From the NCBI GenBank assembly GCA_937863385.1, contig CALMBW010000002.1:62001-126000 (forward strand): a stretch of 64,000 nt of DNA. Direction: 5' to 3'. The position numbers were made by a program, and so were the translations under genes. Shown here in pieces: positions 1-7,545 of the stretch. The notes under the pieces are model-generated. The model saw only the letters and a program-made list of their open reading frames with translations, did no database searches and was not told the DNA's origin. This DNA comes from an uncultured Actinomycetes bacterium. Its GTDB lineage: Bacteria; Actinomycetota; CADDZG01; WHSQ01. Within the stretch, counting starts at the first letter, position 1, and every line of letters begins with the position of its first letter.

Positions 1-60
1 GAACTTGCGGACGAAGAGGTTGCCATCAAGGCCGAAGCAGACGTCGAGCTGCCGAGCTAG
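1..60 (+). CDS. 3' end of an unidentified protein (partial)
   Basis: The window opens inside a reading frame that ends at a TAG at 58-60; the visible residues are the acidic tail ELADEEVAIKAEADVELPS. The stop lies 9 bases before the ATG of the MaoC-family gene, so the two are probably co-transcribed. The family cannot be told from 19 residues. Confidence 0.6.
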   Translation, partial: ELADEEVAIKAEADVELPS

Positions 61-69
61 GAGGAAGAC

Positions 70-909
70 ATGGGACTCAACAAGGAACTGGTCGGTAAGG
101 ACTACGGCGAGACCACCTACGAGGTGACCGCAGAAGCCATCGAGAAGTACGCGAAGGCGACCAACGACGAGAATCCTGCTTACTTCAAGGGTGATGATTC
201 CGTTGCGACGCCGGTCTTCCCGGTCGTTCCCGTGTTTCAGTCATTCATGAACGCGGCGATGGATGCCGAGCTGAACGCAGACGTCCTCCGTTTGGTCCAC
301 GGTCAAGAGGAGCACATCCTGCATCGTCCGATCCGGCCCGGTGACAAGCTGACGGTCAAGAGCACACTTGAATCGATCGAGTCCAAGGACTCGGGTGAAA
401 CCTTTACCGTGCGTGGCGACATGACAGACGAGTCGGGCGAGCTTGTGGCCGAGGTACGTGGAACCATGTTCATCCGTGGCGGCGGCGGATCCAAGCCGGC
501 TGCATCTCCATCGGAGGACGCCCCTCAGCCCGAGATCGTTTACGAAGAGACGACGAAGGTGGACGAGGACCAGACGCACCGCTACGCCGAAGCCTCGGGC
601 GATCACAACCCTATCCACCTCGACGAGAACGTTGCCAAGATGGCGGGCCTTCCTCGGACGATCAATCACGGTATGTGCACGATGGCGATCGCTACCAAGG
701 CGGCTGTCAATGGTCTTGCCGGAGGCGACCCCACCCGCATCAAGAAGGTGTCGGTGCGGTTCTCCAAGCCGGTGTTCCCCGGCGAGGAGATCACCACCAA
801 GCTGTGGGAGCAAGCCAGCGGCGGCGGTGTCACCACCTACGGCTTCGAGACCTACAACCCGAGCGGCGAAGCAGTGATCCGCCACGGCCAGATAGACATC
901 ACCCCCTAG
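70..909 (+). CDS. MaoC family double-hotdog hydratase/dehydratase
   Basis: This 279-residue protein has two hotdog domains: an N-terminal FAS1-like dehydratase domain (about 1-138), a Gly/Pro/Ser linker, and a C-terminal MaoC hydratase domain (about 155-279). The C-terminal domain holds the hydratase-2 signature ASGDHNPIHLD (175-185) with the expected catalytic Asp178 and His183. Such proteins hydrate enoyl-CoA or dehydrate 3-hydroxyacyl thioesters in fatty-acid or polyketide metabolism; the exact substrate cannot be read from sequence. AGGAGG is placed 6 bases before the ATG, and the upstream partial gene ends 9 bases earlier. Confidence 0.9.
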   Translation: MGLNKELVGKDYGETTYEVTAEAIEKYAKATNDENPAYFKGDDSVATPVFPVVPVFQSFMNAAMDAELNADVLRLVHGQEEHILHRPIRPGDKLTVKSTLESIESKDSGETFTVRGDMTDESGELVAEVRGTMFIRGGGGSKPAASPSEDAPQPEIVYEETTKVDEDQTHRYAEASGDHNPIHLDENVAKMAGLPRTINHGMCTMAIATKAAVNGLAGGDPTRIKKVSVRFSKPVFPGEEITTKLWEQASGGGVTTYGFETYNPSGEAVIRHGQIDITP

Positions 910-1069
910 TTTCTACCGAAGAATCTCGCGCTTATCCAACGGATTCTGCGCGCGGAAAATCACGCCCGAGCAACGTCATCGTCCCTTTTTGGAAGGAATC
1001 GGAGGGGGTTCCTCGAAGTAGTCCGCAAGCGCGGGTGCAGAAGGTACCCGCAGCAGCTCGGGAGGACCA

Positions 1070-1681
1070 ATGGATCGGAAGACCTTGCCCATCGCCACCC
1101 TGTGCGTGGCTTTGATGCTTCCGTTGGCGGGCTCCAAAGCAGCGCCGAAACCGACGACCGTTATCGAGGACCCGGCTGGAGACGCGAACGCCCTCAACGA
1201 TCAGGGGAATGGTGACGGTTCGAACGGTGATGTTGTCGGACCGGCGGATGCCTCGTCTGTCACCGACCTGCTGAAGATAGACATCTCCAACGACGCCAAG
1301 AACCTCTACATCACGTTCTTGACCGAGACGGCTCCGCCGGCCACGCAAGGGGTCGGCTTCCGCCTCCGGGCGAATCCCGATGGTGCGGGTGGCTCGTACT
1401 GCCTGAATTTCGAGGCTTTCTACCCTGGGGCAGGGAACGCCTTGGATGCAGCGGTCGGGCAGCTGCGCGATACCTGTACCGGTGAGACCACCGAGGTCGA
1501 GGTGCTCGGACCGATGCTTGTGGTCCCTAGAGCCGCAAGCGATGCCCTGGGTAAGAAGTCGGTTCTCACCGGTCTCCAAGCCCACGCCTTCATCTATCTG
1601 GGGAGTGCTCCTCCCGCCGGCACCACCTATCCGGTCACGGACACGACAAAGGTGGGCAAGGACTACAAGCTAAAGAAGTAG
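1070..1681 (+). CDS. secreted protein of unknown function
   Basis: The 203-residue product starts with a signal peptide (hydrophobic run at about 7-22, Ala-rich cleavage region near 25). The mature part begins with an acidic DPAGDAN-type segment often seen at the start of exported beta-sandwich proteins, and contains two cysteines (near 125 and 146) that could form a disulfide. A GGGAGGA ribosome site lies 4 bases upstream of the ATG. I recognise no catalytic motif and assign no function. Confidence 0.6.
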   Translation: MDRKTLPIATLCVALMLPLAGSKAAPKPTTVIEDPAGDANALNDQGNGDGSNGDVVGPADASSVTDLLKIDISNDAKNLYITFLTETAPPATQGVGFRLRANPDGAGGSYCLNFEAFYPGAGNALDAAVGQLRDTCTGETTEVEVLGPMLVVPRAASDALGKKSVLTGLQAHAFIYLGSAPPAGTTYPVTDTTKVGKDYKLKK

Positions 1682-1762
1682 CTTGATCGTTGCTTTCGTG
1701 CGCTCGAAACAGCGGGATGCGGGGATCATCGAGAACCCGAACGATAGTTAGCTCAGGATCTG

Positions 1763-2500
1763 CTACACCCGAACGACGTCTTCGCAGTCCTTGCCGACTT
1801 TGTCCAGAGGGTCGGCCGTTACCGAGTCGTAGCCATCACCGCAGACGATCCGATCCTTGGTTCCATCGTTCGAAACGATCGTGTCGTTGCCGATGCCTCC
1901 GTACATGATGTCGATACCAGCGCCGCCATCGAGGTGGTCGTCGCCATCGCTGCCGAAGAGTCGGTCGGCGCCGCCGCGGCCGTAGAGGCGGTCGTTGTTC
2001 CACATCCCCTCGAGACGGTCTGCGCCGGCACCGCCATTGAGAGTGTCGTCACCGTCGGCACCCCGCAAGAGGTCGGTCCCGCCTTGCCCTTTCATCTGAT
2101 CGTTCCCCGGCCCCCCCAACAGTCGGTCATCGTCCATCCCGCCTGCGAGAGCGTCACCGTTCGTCCCCCCGAGCATGTGGTCGTTGCCGTCGCCTCCGTA
2201 CAGACGGTCCATGCCGCTACCACCTCGAAGCCGGTCGTTTCCCGCGTCACCCGAGAGCGCGTCCAGCCCCTCATCCCCAAAGACCCTGTCATCGCCTTCT
2301 CCGCCAGAAAGCCGGTCGTTCCCGCGCAGACCTCGCACTAGATCGTGCCCGGGGTCCCCGTAGTGATCATCATCCTGATCGCTGCAGGTGATCGAGTCGT
2401 TGCCGGTCGTTCCCGCAGGACAGGTCTGTGCCTGAGCATGAGCTCCGGTCGGTGCCATCAGGGCAAGTGCTGTGAGCCAAGGCGCGAACCGCTTCATCAT
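1763..2500 (-). CDS. secreted protein with RTX-type calcium-binding repeats
   Basis: The 245-residue protein has a signal peptide (1-22, ending AHAQA). From about residue 50 to 225 it consists of nonapeptide repeats of the GGxGxDxLx type (for example GGEGDDRVFG, GGDGNDHMLGG), the parallel beta-roll that binds calcium. A short Cys-containing tail (VCGDGYDSV, DCEDVV) closes the protein. GGAGG lies 4 bases before the ATG. The Sec-type signal peptide and the absence of type I secretion genes nearby argue for Sec export rather than a haemolysin-type exporter. A similar protein lies at 54647-55444. Confidence 0.85.
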   Translation of the reverse strand: MMKRFAPWLTALALMAPTGAHAQAQTCPAGTTGNDSITCSDQDDDHYGDPGHDLVRGLRGNDRLSGGEGDDRVFGDEGLDALSGDAGNDRLRGGSGMDRLYGGDGNDHMLGGTNGDALAGGMDDDRLLGGPGNDQMKGQGGTDLLRGADGDDTLNGGAGADRLEGMWNNDRLYGRGGADRLFGSDGDDHLDGGAGIDIMYGGIGNDTIVSNDGTKDRIVCGDGYDSVTADPLDKVGKDCEDVVRV

Positions 2501-2586
2501 CTACCTCCATCTAGTCGGACTTGGTCGCGACCTTAGGAAGACGGACTGAAGCCTGGTGTGGCCGATATCACACCGAGGGCCGGGAA

Positions 2587-3531
2587 TTAGCGGACGAAGA
2601 CCTCGCAGATGGCGGGCATGGAGGAAACGCGCCAGGCGACCAGCGCCAGGCCGACGAGACCAACGGCGATCATCGTGGCCACCTGTTGGTAGGTCGATGC
2701 GTCGCCCTGGCGTCCCTTGTCTACGCCGATCCCCACAGCGATGCCGGCGGCCAAACCGCCCATGTGTGCGAAGTTGTCGATGCCGCCCAGCGAGAAGCCG
2801 AGCATCAGGTTGATCGCGACGAACATGAGCAGCGTACGCAGATAGTCGTTGACGTACGACTGATGCCGGCGGTTGTAGAGCACCACCAGCAAGATGCCAA
2901 CAACACCGAAAACGGCTCCCGAGGCACCTATGCCGATCTGCCCACAGGAACCGAAAGCCATCGAGGCGGCAGCCGCGACGAATCCAGTCAACAGATACAT
3001 CAGAGAGAAGCGCAAGGTCCCGAAGCGCCCCTCAACCTGGGGTCCATAGATGCGCAGGATGTACATGTTGAACAGGATGTGGAGCAGCCCGAAGGGCTCG
3101 CCCAAGGGAGCATGTAGAAACATGGGCGTGATCAGGCGGTAATACTCACCGTTGAAGACGATGTTCGCGGGGATCTGGCCGAAACGCTCGAGGACGGGAT
3201 TGATCTGGTTCGGCCGCAGGTTGAGGCCATAGATGATCTCCAGGGCATAGACCGCCACGCTGAGGCCGATGATGACCATGACGGCGGGGGAGTTCTTCTG
3301 CAGCGCCGAGCGGACCTTGGGAGCCGACTTGCGGGCTTCGGCCACGCACCAGACACAGTGCTGGCCTACCGCTGCAGGGACCGCGCAGCGCCCACAGATG
3401 GGCTTGTCGCAGCGAGAACACCGCAGCTTCGTTGGCGTGTCAGGGTGCCCATGGCAGTAGACGACCTCTTCTTCGGCCTCCGGCTCAGCGATGCCCCCAG
3501 CCGGAGCCGGATGTTGGTGGGTGTCGTCCAT
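2587..3531 (-). CDS. rhomboid family serine protease with N-terminal zinc finger
   Basis: The 314-residue protein starts with a B-box-like cysteine cluster (Cys26, 38, 41, 46, 49, 59, 62 with nearby His28) expected to bind zinc. A six-helix rhomboid core follows from about 80. Catalytic features are present: GASG with Ser204 in GASGAVFG, His256 in FAHMGG, and the oxyanion-hole HxxxN pair His151/Asn155. Rhomboids cleave transmembrane segments within the membrane; the zinc finger would lie on the cytoplasmic side before the first helix and may recruit a partner (inference). It is divergent to the phosphodiesterase at 3602. Confidence 0.9.
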   Translation of the reverse strand: MDDTHQHPAPAGGIAEPEAEEEVVYCHGHPDTPTKLRCSRCDKPICGRCAVPAAVGQHCVWCVAEARKSAPKVRSALQKNSPAVMVIIGLSVAVYALEIIYGLNLRPNQINPVLERFGQIPANIVFNGEYYRLITPMFLHAPLGEPFGLLHILFNMYILRIYGPQVEGRFGTLRFSLMYLLTGFVAAAASMAFGSCGQIGIGASGAVFGVVGILLVVLYNRRHQSYVNDYLRTLLMFVAINLMLGFSLGGIDNFAHMGGLAAGIAVGIGVDKGRQGDASTYQQVATMIAVGLVGLALVAWRVSSMPAICEVFVR

Positions 3532-3590
3532 CCGGTCAATGCTCCCATAGCGAGCCGTCTATCTTCGCGGTGTCGATACCGTGGATCACT

Positions 3591-3604
3591 AGGAGGTTGC
3601 ACTG
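3591..3604 (+). promoter_or_regulatory. AGGAGG ribosome site that points to a CTG start codon
   Basis: AGGAGG at 3591-3596 is followed after 5 bases by CTG at 3602. The reading frame has a TAG at 3590-3592, and the only codons between it and the conserved coding region are GAG, GTT, GCA and CTG. A TACCGT hexamer at 3577-3582 is a possible -10 box. Confidence 0.6.
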
Positions 3605-4267
3605 GATCTCAGGGTTGCCACCTTCAACATCCGCCACGGGCTCGGCGTGGATGGTGAGCTGGATCTGGCACGGACCGCTATGACGATCCGCGATCTGGAT
3701 GCCGACGTCGTCGCCATTCAAGAGGTTGATAAGGGCTGGGCACGTTCGGGGGCCGAGGACCAAGGTGCCCGGCTGCAGGAGTTGACCGGTATGACCGTCA
3801 CTTTCGTGCCGGCTTTCCACAAGCCGGACGGAGGTGCGTACGGGATCGCCGTCGCAACCAAAGATCGAGCCGTAGTCCGTGCCCTGCCCCTTCCTCGTCA
3901 TCTTTCCGAGGAGCCGCGCACGGCGGCGGTGCTGGCACTGGGGCCGGCCTTGATGTTGTGTGCCCATCTGTCCCGTGATCCGGCCGCCCGCCCGGCACAG
4001 ATCGAGGCCCTTGCGGCCGAAGTGCGAAGCGCCGCCGGCCCCGTGATCGTCGCTGGGGACCTGAACACGGCGCTCCGTCATCTAGGCGCCCTCTTCGATG
4101 CGGGTTTGAACCGCGGCCCCCGTCCGAAACGCACGGTCCCCGCTCGCCTTCCGCGAGCCGCTATCGATCACATCCTCGGCGGCAAGGGGGCCACGGTGCT
4201 CTCGCTGAGGACGGTGCGGTCGTGGGCGTCCGACCACCGCCCGCTGGTGGCCGAGGTCACCCTCTAA
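3602..4267 (+). CDS. endonuclease/exonuclease/phosphatase family protein (apparent CTG start)
   Basis: The 221-residue protein shows the family pattern: N-terminal strand VATFNIRHG with the metal-site Asn, VVAIQEVD with the metal-binding Glu, AGDLNTA near the middle, and SDHRPLVAEV at the C-terminus with the catalytic Asp-His pair. It should be a metal-dependent phosphodiesterase or nuclease; substrate unknown. The first GTG (3647) would delete the conserved N-terminal strand. The only possible start upstream is CTG 3602, because an in-frame stop lies at 3590. No signal peptide is seen, so it is probably cytoplasmic. Confidence 0.8.
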   Translation: MDLRVATFNIRHGLGVDGELDLARTAMTIRDLDADVVAIQEVDKGWARSGAEDQGARLQELTGMTVTFVPAFHKPDGGAYGIAVATKDRAVVRALPLPRHLSEEPRTAAVLALGPALMLCAHLSRDPAARPAQIEALAAEVRSAAGPVIVAGDLNTALRHLGALFDAGLNRGPRPKRTVPARLPRAAIDHILGGKGATVLSLRTVRSWASDHRPLVAEVTL

Positions 4268-4287
4268 GGGTTCTCTTTCCGCGCCAC

Positions 4288-4325
4288 TGTTGTTATTGTT
4301 AATTATTGTTGTTAATGAGGTTTTC
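4288..4325 (+). promoter_or_regulatory. AT-rich promoter region before the kinase operon
   Basis: A run made almost only of T, A and G (TTGTTATTGTTAATTATTG and the following bases) stands out in a high-GC window and lies about 45-80 bases before the first gene of the lipoprotein-kinase operon. It offers several TTG and TAnnnT boxes; the exact -10 cannot be chosen by eye. Confidence 0.4.
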
Positions 4326-4370
4326 GCGCTCTCGCCGAAAGCCGGGGTCCCCGGGGAGGGTCGTGTGACG

Positions 4371-4775
4371 ATGCGTACCATGTTCCGGGCCGCAGCCGCC
4401 CTCGTCCTAGTCGCGCTCGCCGCAGTTGCTTGTGGCGAAGATAAGCCTGCCGTGGCGACGGAAGCCGAGCTCGAAGCCGCCCGTCAGGAGACCCAAGAAG
4501 CCCTCGATGCGATCGAGTCGCTCGAGGGCCGGATCGATGGCCTCGAATCCGAGATCGAGCGCAAGGACCGAAGCACGGACGACCTGGTCGCCGGCCTATC
4601 CGAGAACCTGGATCAGCTCAAAGCTTCCCTCAAGCGCGTGAAGGTGTCGACGAGTCAGGCATCACTCGCGGCCCAGGCGGCCGCCGGGGAGGTCTCAGCG
4701 GCCGTGAGACGTCTCACGGTCCTGGAGGACCGCTACGACTACCACCTCAAGCGCTACCACGGAGGTGGCGGGTGA
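4371..4775 (+). CDS. coiled-coil lipoprotein, first gene of the PASTA-kinase operon
   Basis: The 134-residue product has a lipoprotein signal (MFRAAAALVLVALAAVACG, lipobox Ala-Val-Ala-Cys) followed by a long heptad-rich stretch (AELEAARQETQEALDAIE onward) predicted as coiled coil, and a short His/Gly-rich tail. GGGGAGGG precedes the start; GTG 4365 is an alternative. The stop overlaps the GTG of the PASTA kinase (GTGA), so the two are translationally coupled. It could be an extracytoplasmic partner of the kinase sensor domain (inference from position). Confidence 0.7.
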   Translation: MRTMFRAAAALVLVALAAVACGEDKPAVATEAELEAARQETQEALDAIESLEGRIDGLESEIERKDRSTDDLVAGLSENLDQLKASLKRVKVSTSQASLAAQAAAGEVSAAVRRLTVLEDRYDYHLKRYHGGGG

Positions 4776-6622
4776 GGCTGCTTCGCGACCTGGTCGGCGA
4801 AACGCTCTCGGGTAGATACCGCATCGTTTCCCGGATCGCCGGCGGTGGGATGGGCGAGGTCTATCGGGGGCACGACCTGCTCTTGGAAAGAACGGTGGCG
4901 GTCAAGGTACTCATGCCGTCGCTCGCGAACGACCCCGATCTTGTAGCGCGATTCAAAGCCGAGGCGCGTGCGGCAGCCAAGCTCAACCATCCGAACGTGG
5001 TGGCGGTTCATGACTGGGGTACGGACGACGAGCGTACCTATTACATGGTCATGGAGTACGTATCGGGAACGGATCTGCGAGAGCTATTGGTAGGCAGAGG
5101 TCCGATGGATCCTGCGCACGCGGCCGACATCGTCGCGTCCGTGTGCGACGCATTGCAGGCCGCCCACACGTCGGGCTTGATCCATCGCGACATCAAGCCT
5201 GAGAACGTGTTGATCGCGCGGGATGGCACGGTGAAGGTTGCGGATCTCGGCATCGCGGCCATCGCCGATGCCGAACGAACGATGCCCGGCGGCGGGATCA
5301 TGGGCACGCTGCGTTACCTCTCTCCAGAGCAAGCTGCCGGCGCGAAGGCGAGCGAGGCCTCCGACATATGGGCAGCGGGAGCATTGCTGTTCGAACTCTT
5401 GACGGGCTCTTCGCCTCAGGGGGGCACGGGGGCCGAGTTGCTTCGGCGTCGAGCGCAAGAACCGATCGTTCCACCTTCGAGTCTCGAACCGGACATCCCG
5501 GCCGAGTTGGACGACATCGTCGTTCGGGCGTGCGCGGTGGACCCCGGTCAGCGATTCATCGATGCGGCTTCCATGGCCGGTGCGCTTAGAGCAGCACGAC
5601 CTGCGATCGTTCCCAAGTCAAAGCCGGCGGTGGCAGATCTTTTCCGTGATCTCACCTCCGAGGTGGCGTTGCCAGACATGGCCACCACCGGCAGCTTCGA
5701 TCTGTCTCCGATCAAACGTGCTTTCACAGGCGGAAGTCAGGTGCGCAGGAGGCGGCTGCTCGTCGCCGCTCTGGCGGTTCTCCTGGTGGCACTAGGAGCG
5801 TGGCGAGGGGCTACGGCGATCTTCGGTGCTAAGGAGGTCGACGTTCCCAAGCTGGCGGGCATGAGCCTGCAGGCGGCCACGTCAGCCGCCGAGGAGGCCG
5901 GTTTCGAGATCCGCGTCGTCGACAGCAAACGCGATGAGACCGTGGACGAAGGCGACATCATCTCGCAGACTCCCGCCGACGGGGTGTTGATGCAAGGTGA
6001 ATTCATAGACGTCGTCGTGTCCAAGGGCCCGCCACTCGTCAAGGTTCCCGACCTTGCAGGCGAGAGTGAGGCCACTGCCTCGGAGAAGCTGACGGGGATG
6101 GGTCTGGTCGTCGAGACGCCGCGCTACGAGTTCTCCGTCGAGCAAGAAGAAGGCGATGTGATCCGGGTCGTCGCGCCCAACAAGAAGGTCGAAGAAGGCA
6201 CCGCCGTCTACCTGCTCGTATCGAAAGGGCCGCGCTCTCTGGTGGTCCCCGACGTTGTGGGGATGAAGCTCGAGAAGGCGATCCAAGCGATCGAAGGGGC
6301 CGGCTTCGTGGCGGTGCCCGTAGAGGTGTTCTCCGAAGATGTGCAACCTGGTTTCGTAGTCTCGACGACGCCATCGGCGACCGCAGATGCTCCCGAGGCA
6401 AGCGAGATCGAGATCGCCGTGTCTAAAGGCCCCGAGTTCAAAGAGCTGACGATGCCCGACGTTCGCAACATGAACGTCGATGCAGCGCGTACGAAACTCG
6501 AAGGCATGGGGCTCGTGGTGCAGGTGAACCAGAGTTGTCCCGGGTCAACGGTGATCGAGACCGATCCGATCCCGGGCTCGACGGTGCGCGAGGGTGACGT
6601 CGTGCGCCTGTTCGTTTGCTAG
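4772..6622 (+). CDS. PASTA-domain Ser/Thr protein kinase
   Basis: The 616-residue kinase has a Hanks-type domain at about 10-275: GGGMGEVYRG loop, AVKVL with Lys45, HRDIKPEN with catalytic Asp140, DLG at 158-160 in place of DFG, and GTLRYLSPEQ. A juxtamembrane linker leads to one transmembrane helix (about 327-345). Outside are four PASTA repeats, the last ending in a two-Cys segment (SCPG and terminal Cys). PASTA kinases of the PknB/StkP/PrkC type sense peptidoglycan fragments or lipid II and control cell-wall growth. Flanked in the same operon by two lipoproteins; no phosphatase or penicillin-binding protein is adjacent, unlike the classical pknB locus. Confidence 0.95.
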   Translation: MRLLRDLVGETLSGRYRIVSRIAGGGMGEVYRGHDLLLERTVAVKVLMPSLANDPDLVARFKAEARAAAKLNHPNVVAVHDWGTDDERTYYMVMEYVSGTDLRELLVGRGPMDPAHAADIVASVCDALQAAHTSGLIHRDIKPENVLIARDGTVKVADLGIAAIADAERTMPGGGIMGTLRYLSPEQAAGAKASEASDIWAAGALLFELLTGSSPQGGTGAELLRRRAQEPIVPPSSLEPDIPAELDDIVVRACAVDPGQRFIDAASMAGALRAARPAIVPKSKPAVADLFRDLTSEVALPDMATTGSFDLSPIKRAFTGGSQVRRRRLLVAALAVLLVALGAWRGATAIFGAKEVDVPKLAGMSLQAATSAAEEAGFEIRVVDSKRDETVDEGDIISQTPADGVLMQGEFIDVVVSKGPPLVKVPDLAGESEATASEKLTGMGLVVETPRYEFSVEQEEGDVIRVVAPNKKVEEGTAVYLLVSKGPRSLVVPDVVGMKLEKAIQAIEGAGFVAVPVEVFSEDVQPGFVVSTTPSATADAPEASEIEIAVSKGPEFKELTMPDVRNMNVDAARTKLEGMGLVVQVNQSCPGSTVIETDPIPGSTVREGDVVRLFVC

Positions 6623-6626
6623 CGAC

Positions 6627-7118
6627 ATGAAAGTTTGGGGCGCGAGACGCTCTATCGCTCTTGCCGTCGGCATCGCCGCTTCCTTGTCCGCCTGTGAGAA
6701 GGGAACCGTAGATGCACCGGATGTTGAACAAGGTGTCCGTCAGGACATCCTGGCGCAGGTGGGCGTAGAAACCGACGTTGACTGCCCCAAGAACGTCGAG
6801 CTTGTTGCAGGGACCACCTTCGTTTGCGAAGCGAGAGATGAGGGGGGCACCATCGTTCCCGTTGAGGCGGAGGTGGTGACCGATGAAGGACAGGTGCGAT
6901 GGAACCTTGGTCTTTACAACATCGAAGATCTCGAGCGAGAGGTGGGAGACGTCGCGGGAGAACAACTCGATGCGGCGGTTCGAGCCGATTGTCCGTCGCA
7001 ACTACTGCGGGAGGGACGACCGGAGCGGATCGTTTGTGCCATCGAGTTCAATGACGGGCGCACGCGCCGAGCCCCAGTTCGGATCACCGCAGAGGGGGAA
7101 GTCATCGTCGATCTCTGA
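6627..7118 (+). CDS. lipoprotein with tandem DUF4333-like domains
   Basis: This 163-residue protein starts with a lipoprotein signal (ALAVGIAASLSAC). Two copies of a DUF4333-like unit follow, each with a pair of conserved cysteines (DCPKNVELVAGTTFVCEA and DCPSQLLREGRPERIVCAI), characteristic of small actinobacterial exported proteins of unknown function. The ATG is 5 bases after the kinase stop, so it belongs to the kinase operon. It ends 2 bases before the stop of the convergent NUDIX gene. Confidence 0.75.
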   Translation: MKVWGARRSIALAVGIAASLSACEKGTVDAPDVEQGVRQDILAQVGVETDVDCPKNVELVAGTTFVCEARDEGGTIVPVEAEVVTDEGQVRWNLGLYNIEDLEREVGDVAGEQLDAAVRADCPSQLLREGRPERIVCAIEFNDGRTRRAPVRITAEGEVIVDL

Positions 7119-7120
7119 CA

Positions 7121-7525
7121 TCAGGTGGAAGTCAGGATGCCCCAAGCGGTGAGGGTCTCGACGAAACGTGGCGTGCACTCGAGTGTGACGATCTCGTCCA
7201 GAGGCACCCAAGCGGCCTCCTCGACATCGTCCCCCGCGATCGGCTCACCGGACTCGCTCAAGGTCGCCAGGTGATCGAGGATCACGTAGTGGTCGTCCCC
7301 CACGACCTCGAAGATGCCCAGAAGCTCATCCGATCGAACCTCCAGACCGGTTTCTTCGCGGACCTCCCTAACGACGGCATCTTTGATGTACTCGCCCGGC
7401 TCGAGAGAGCCCCCCGGTACGGTCCACAGGCCTTTGCCAGGATCCGTTCCGCGTTTGACCATCAAGAGCGAGCCTTCGTGGAGGACGATCGCACCGACCG
7501 CTACACGCGGCTTGTTGTCACTCAT
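7121..7525 (-). CDS. NUDIX hydrolase
   Basis: The 134-residue protein carries a complete Nudix box, GGSLEPGEYIKDAVVREVRE followed by ETGLEV, matching GX5EX7REUXEEXGU. NUDIX enzymes hydrolyse nucleoside diphosphates linked to another group, such as oxidised dNTPs or NDP-sugars; the substrate is not evident. The start is set at the ATG at 7525. A TTG one codon upstream would also be in frame. Its promoter is divergent with the EamA gene only 20 bases away. Confidence 0.88.
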   Translation of the reverse strand: MSDNKPRVAVGAIVLHEGSLLMVKRGTDPGKGLWTVPGGSLEPGEYIKDAVVREVREETGLEVRSDELLGIFEVVGDDHYVILDHLATLSESGEPIAGDDVEEAAWVPLDEIVTLECTPRFVETLTAWGILTST

Positions 7526-7532
7526 CAAAACG

Positions 7533-7539
7533 TAGGGTA
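7533..7539. promoter_or_regulatory. symmetric divergent -10 element (EamA gene and NUDIX gene)
   Basis: TAGGGTA reads as TAGGGT on the plus strand, 7 bases before the EamA ATG (7546), and as TACCCT on the minus strand, 8 bases before the NUDIX ATG (7525). One AT-edged box can therefore serve both leaderless transcripts. Confidence 0.5.
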
Positions 7540-7545
7540 ACGAAC

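Noticed and set aside
241-885. 214-codon minus-strand ORF opposite the MaoC gene
   Set aside because: It is an antisense shadow: no ribosome site, no motif, and the plus-strand gene has both hotdog signatures.
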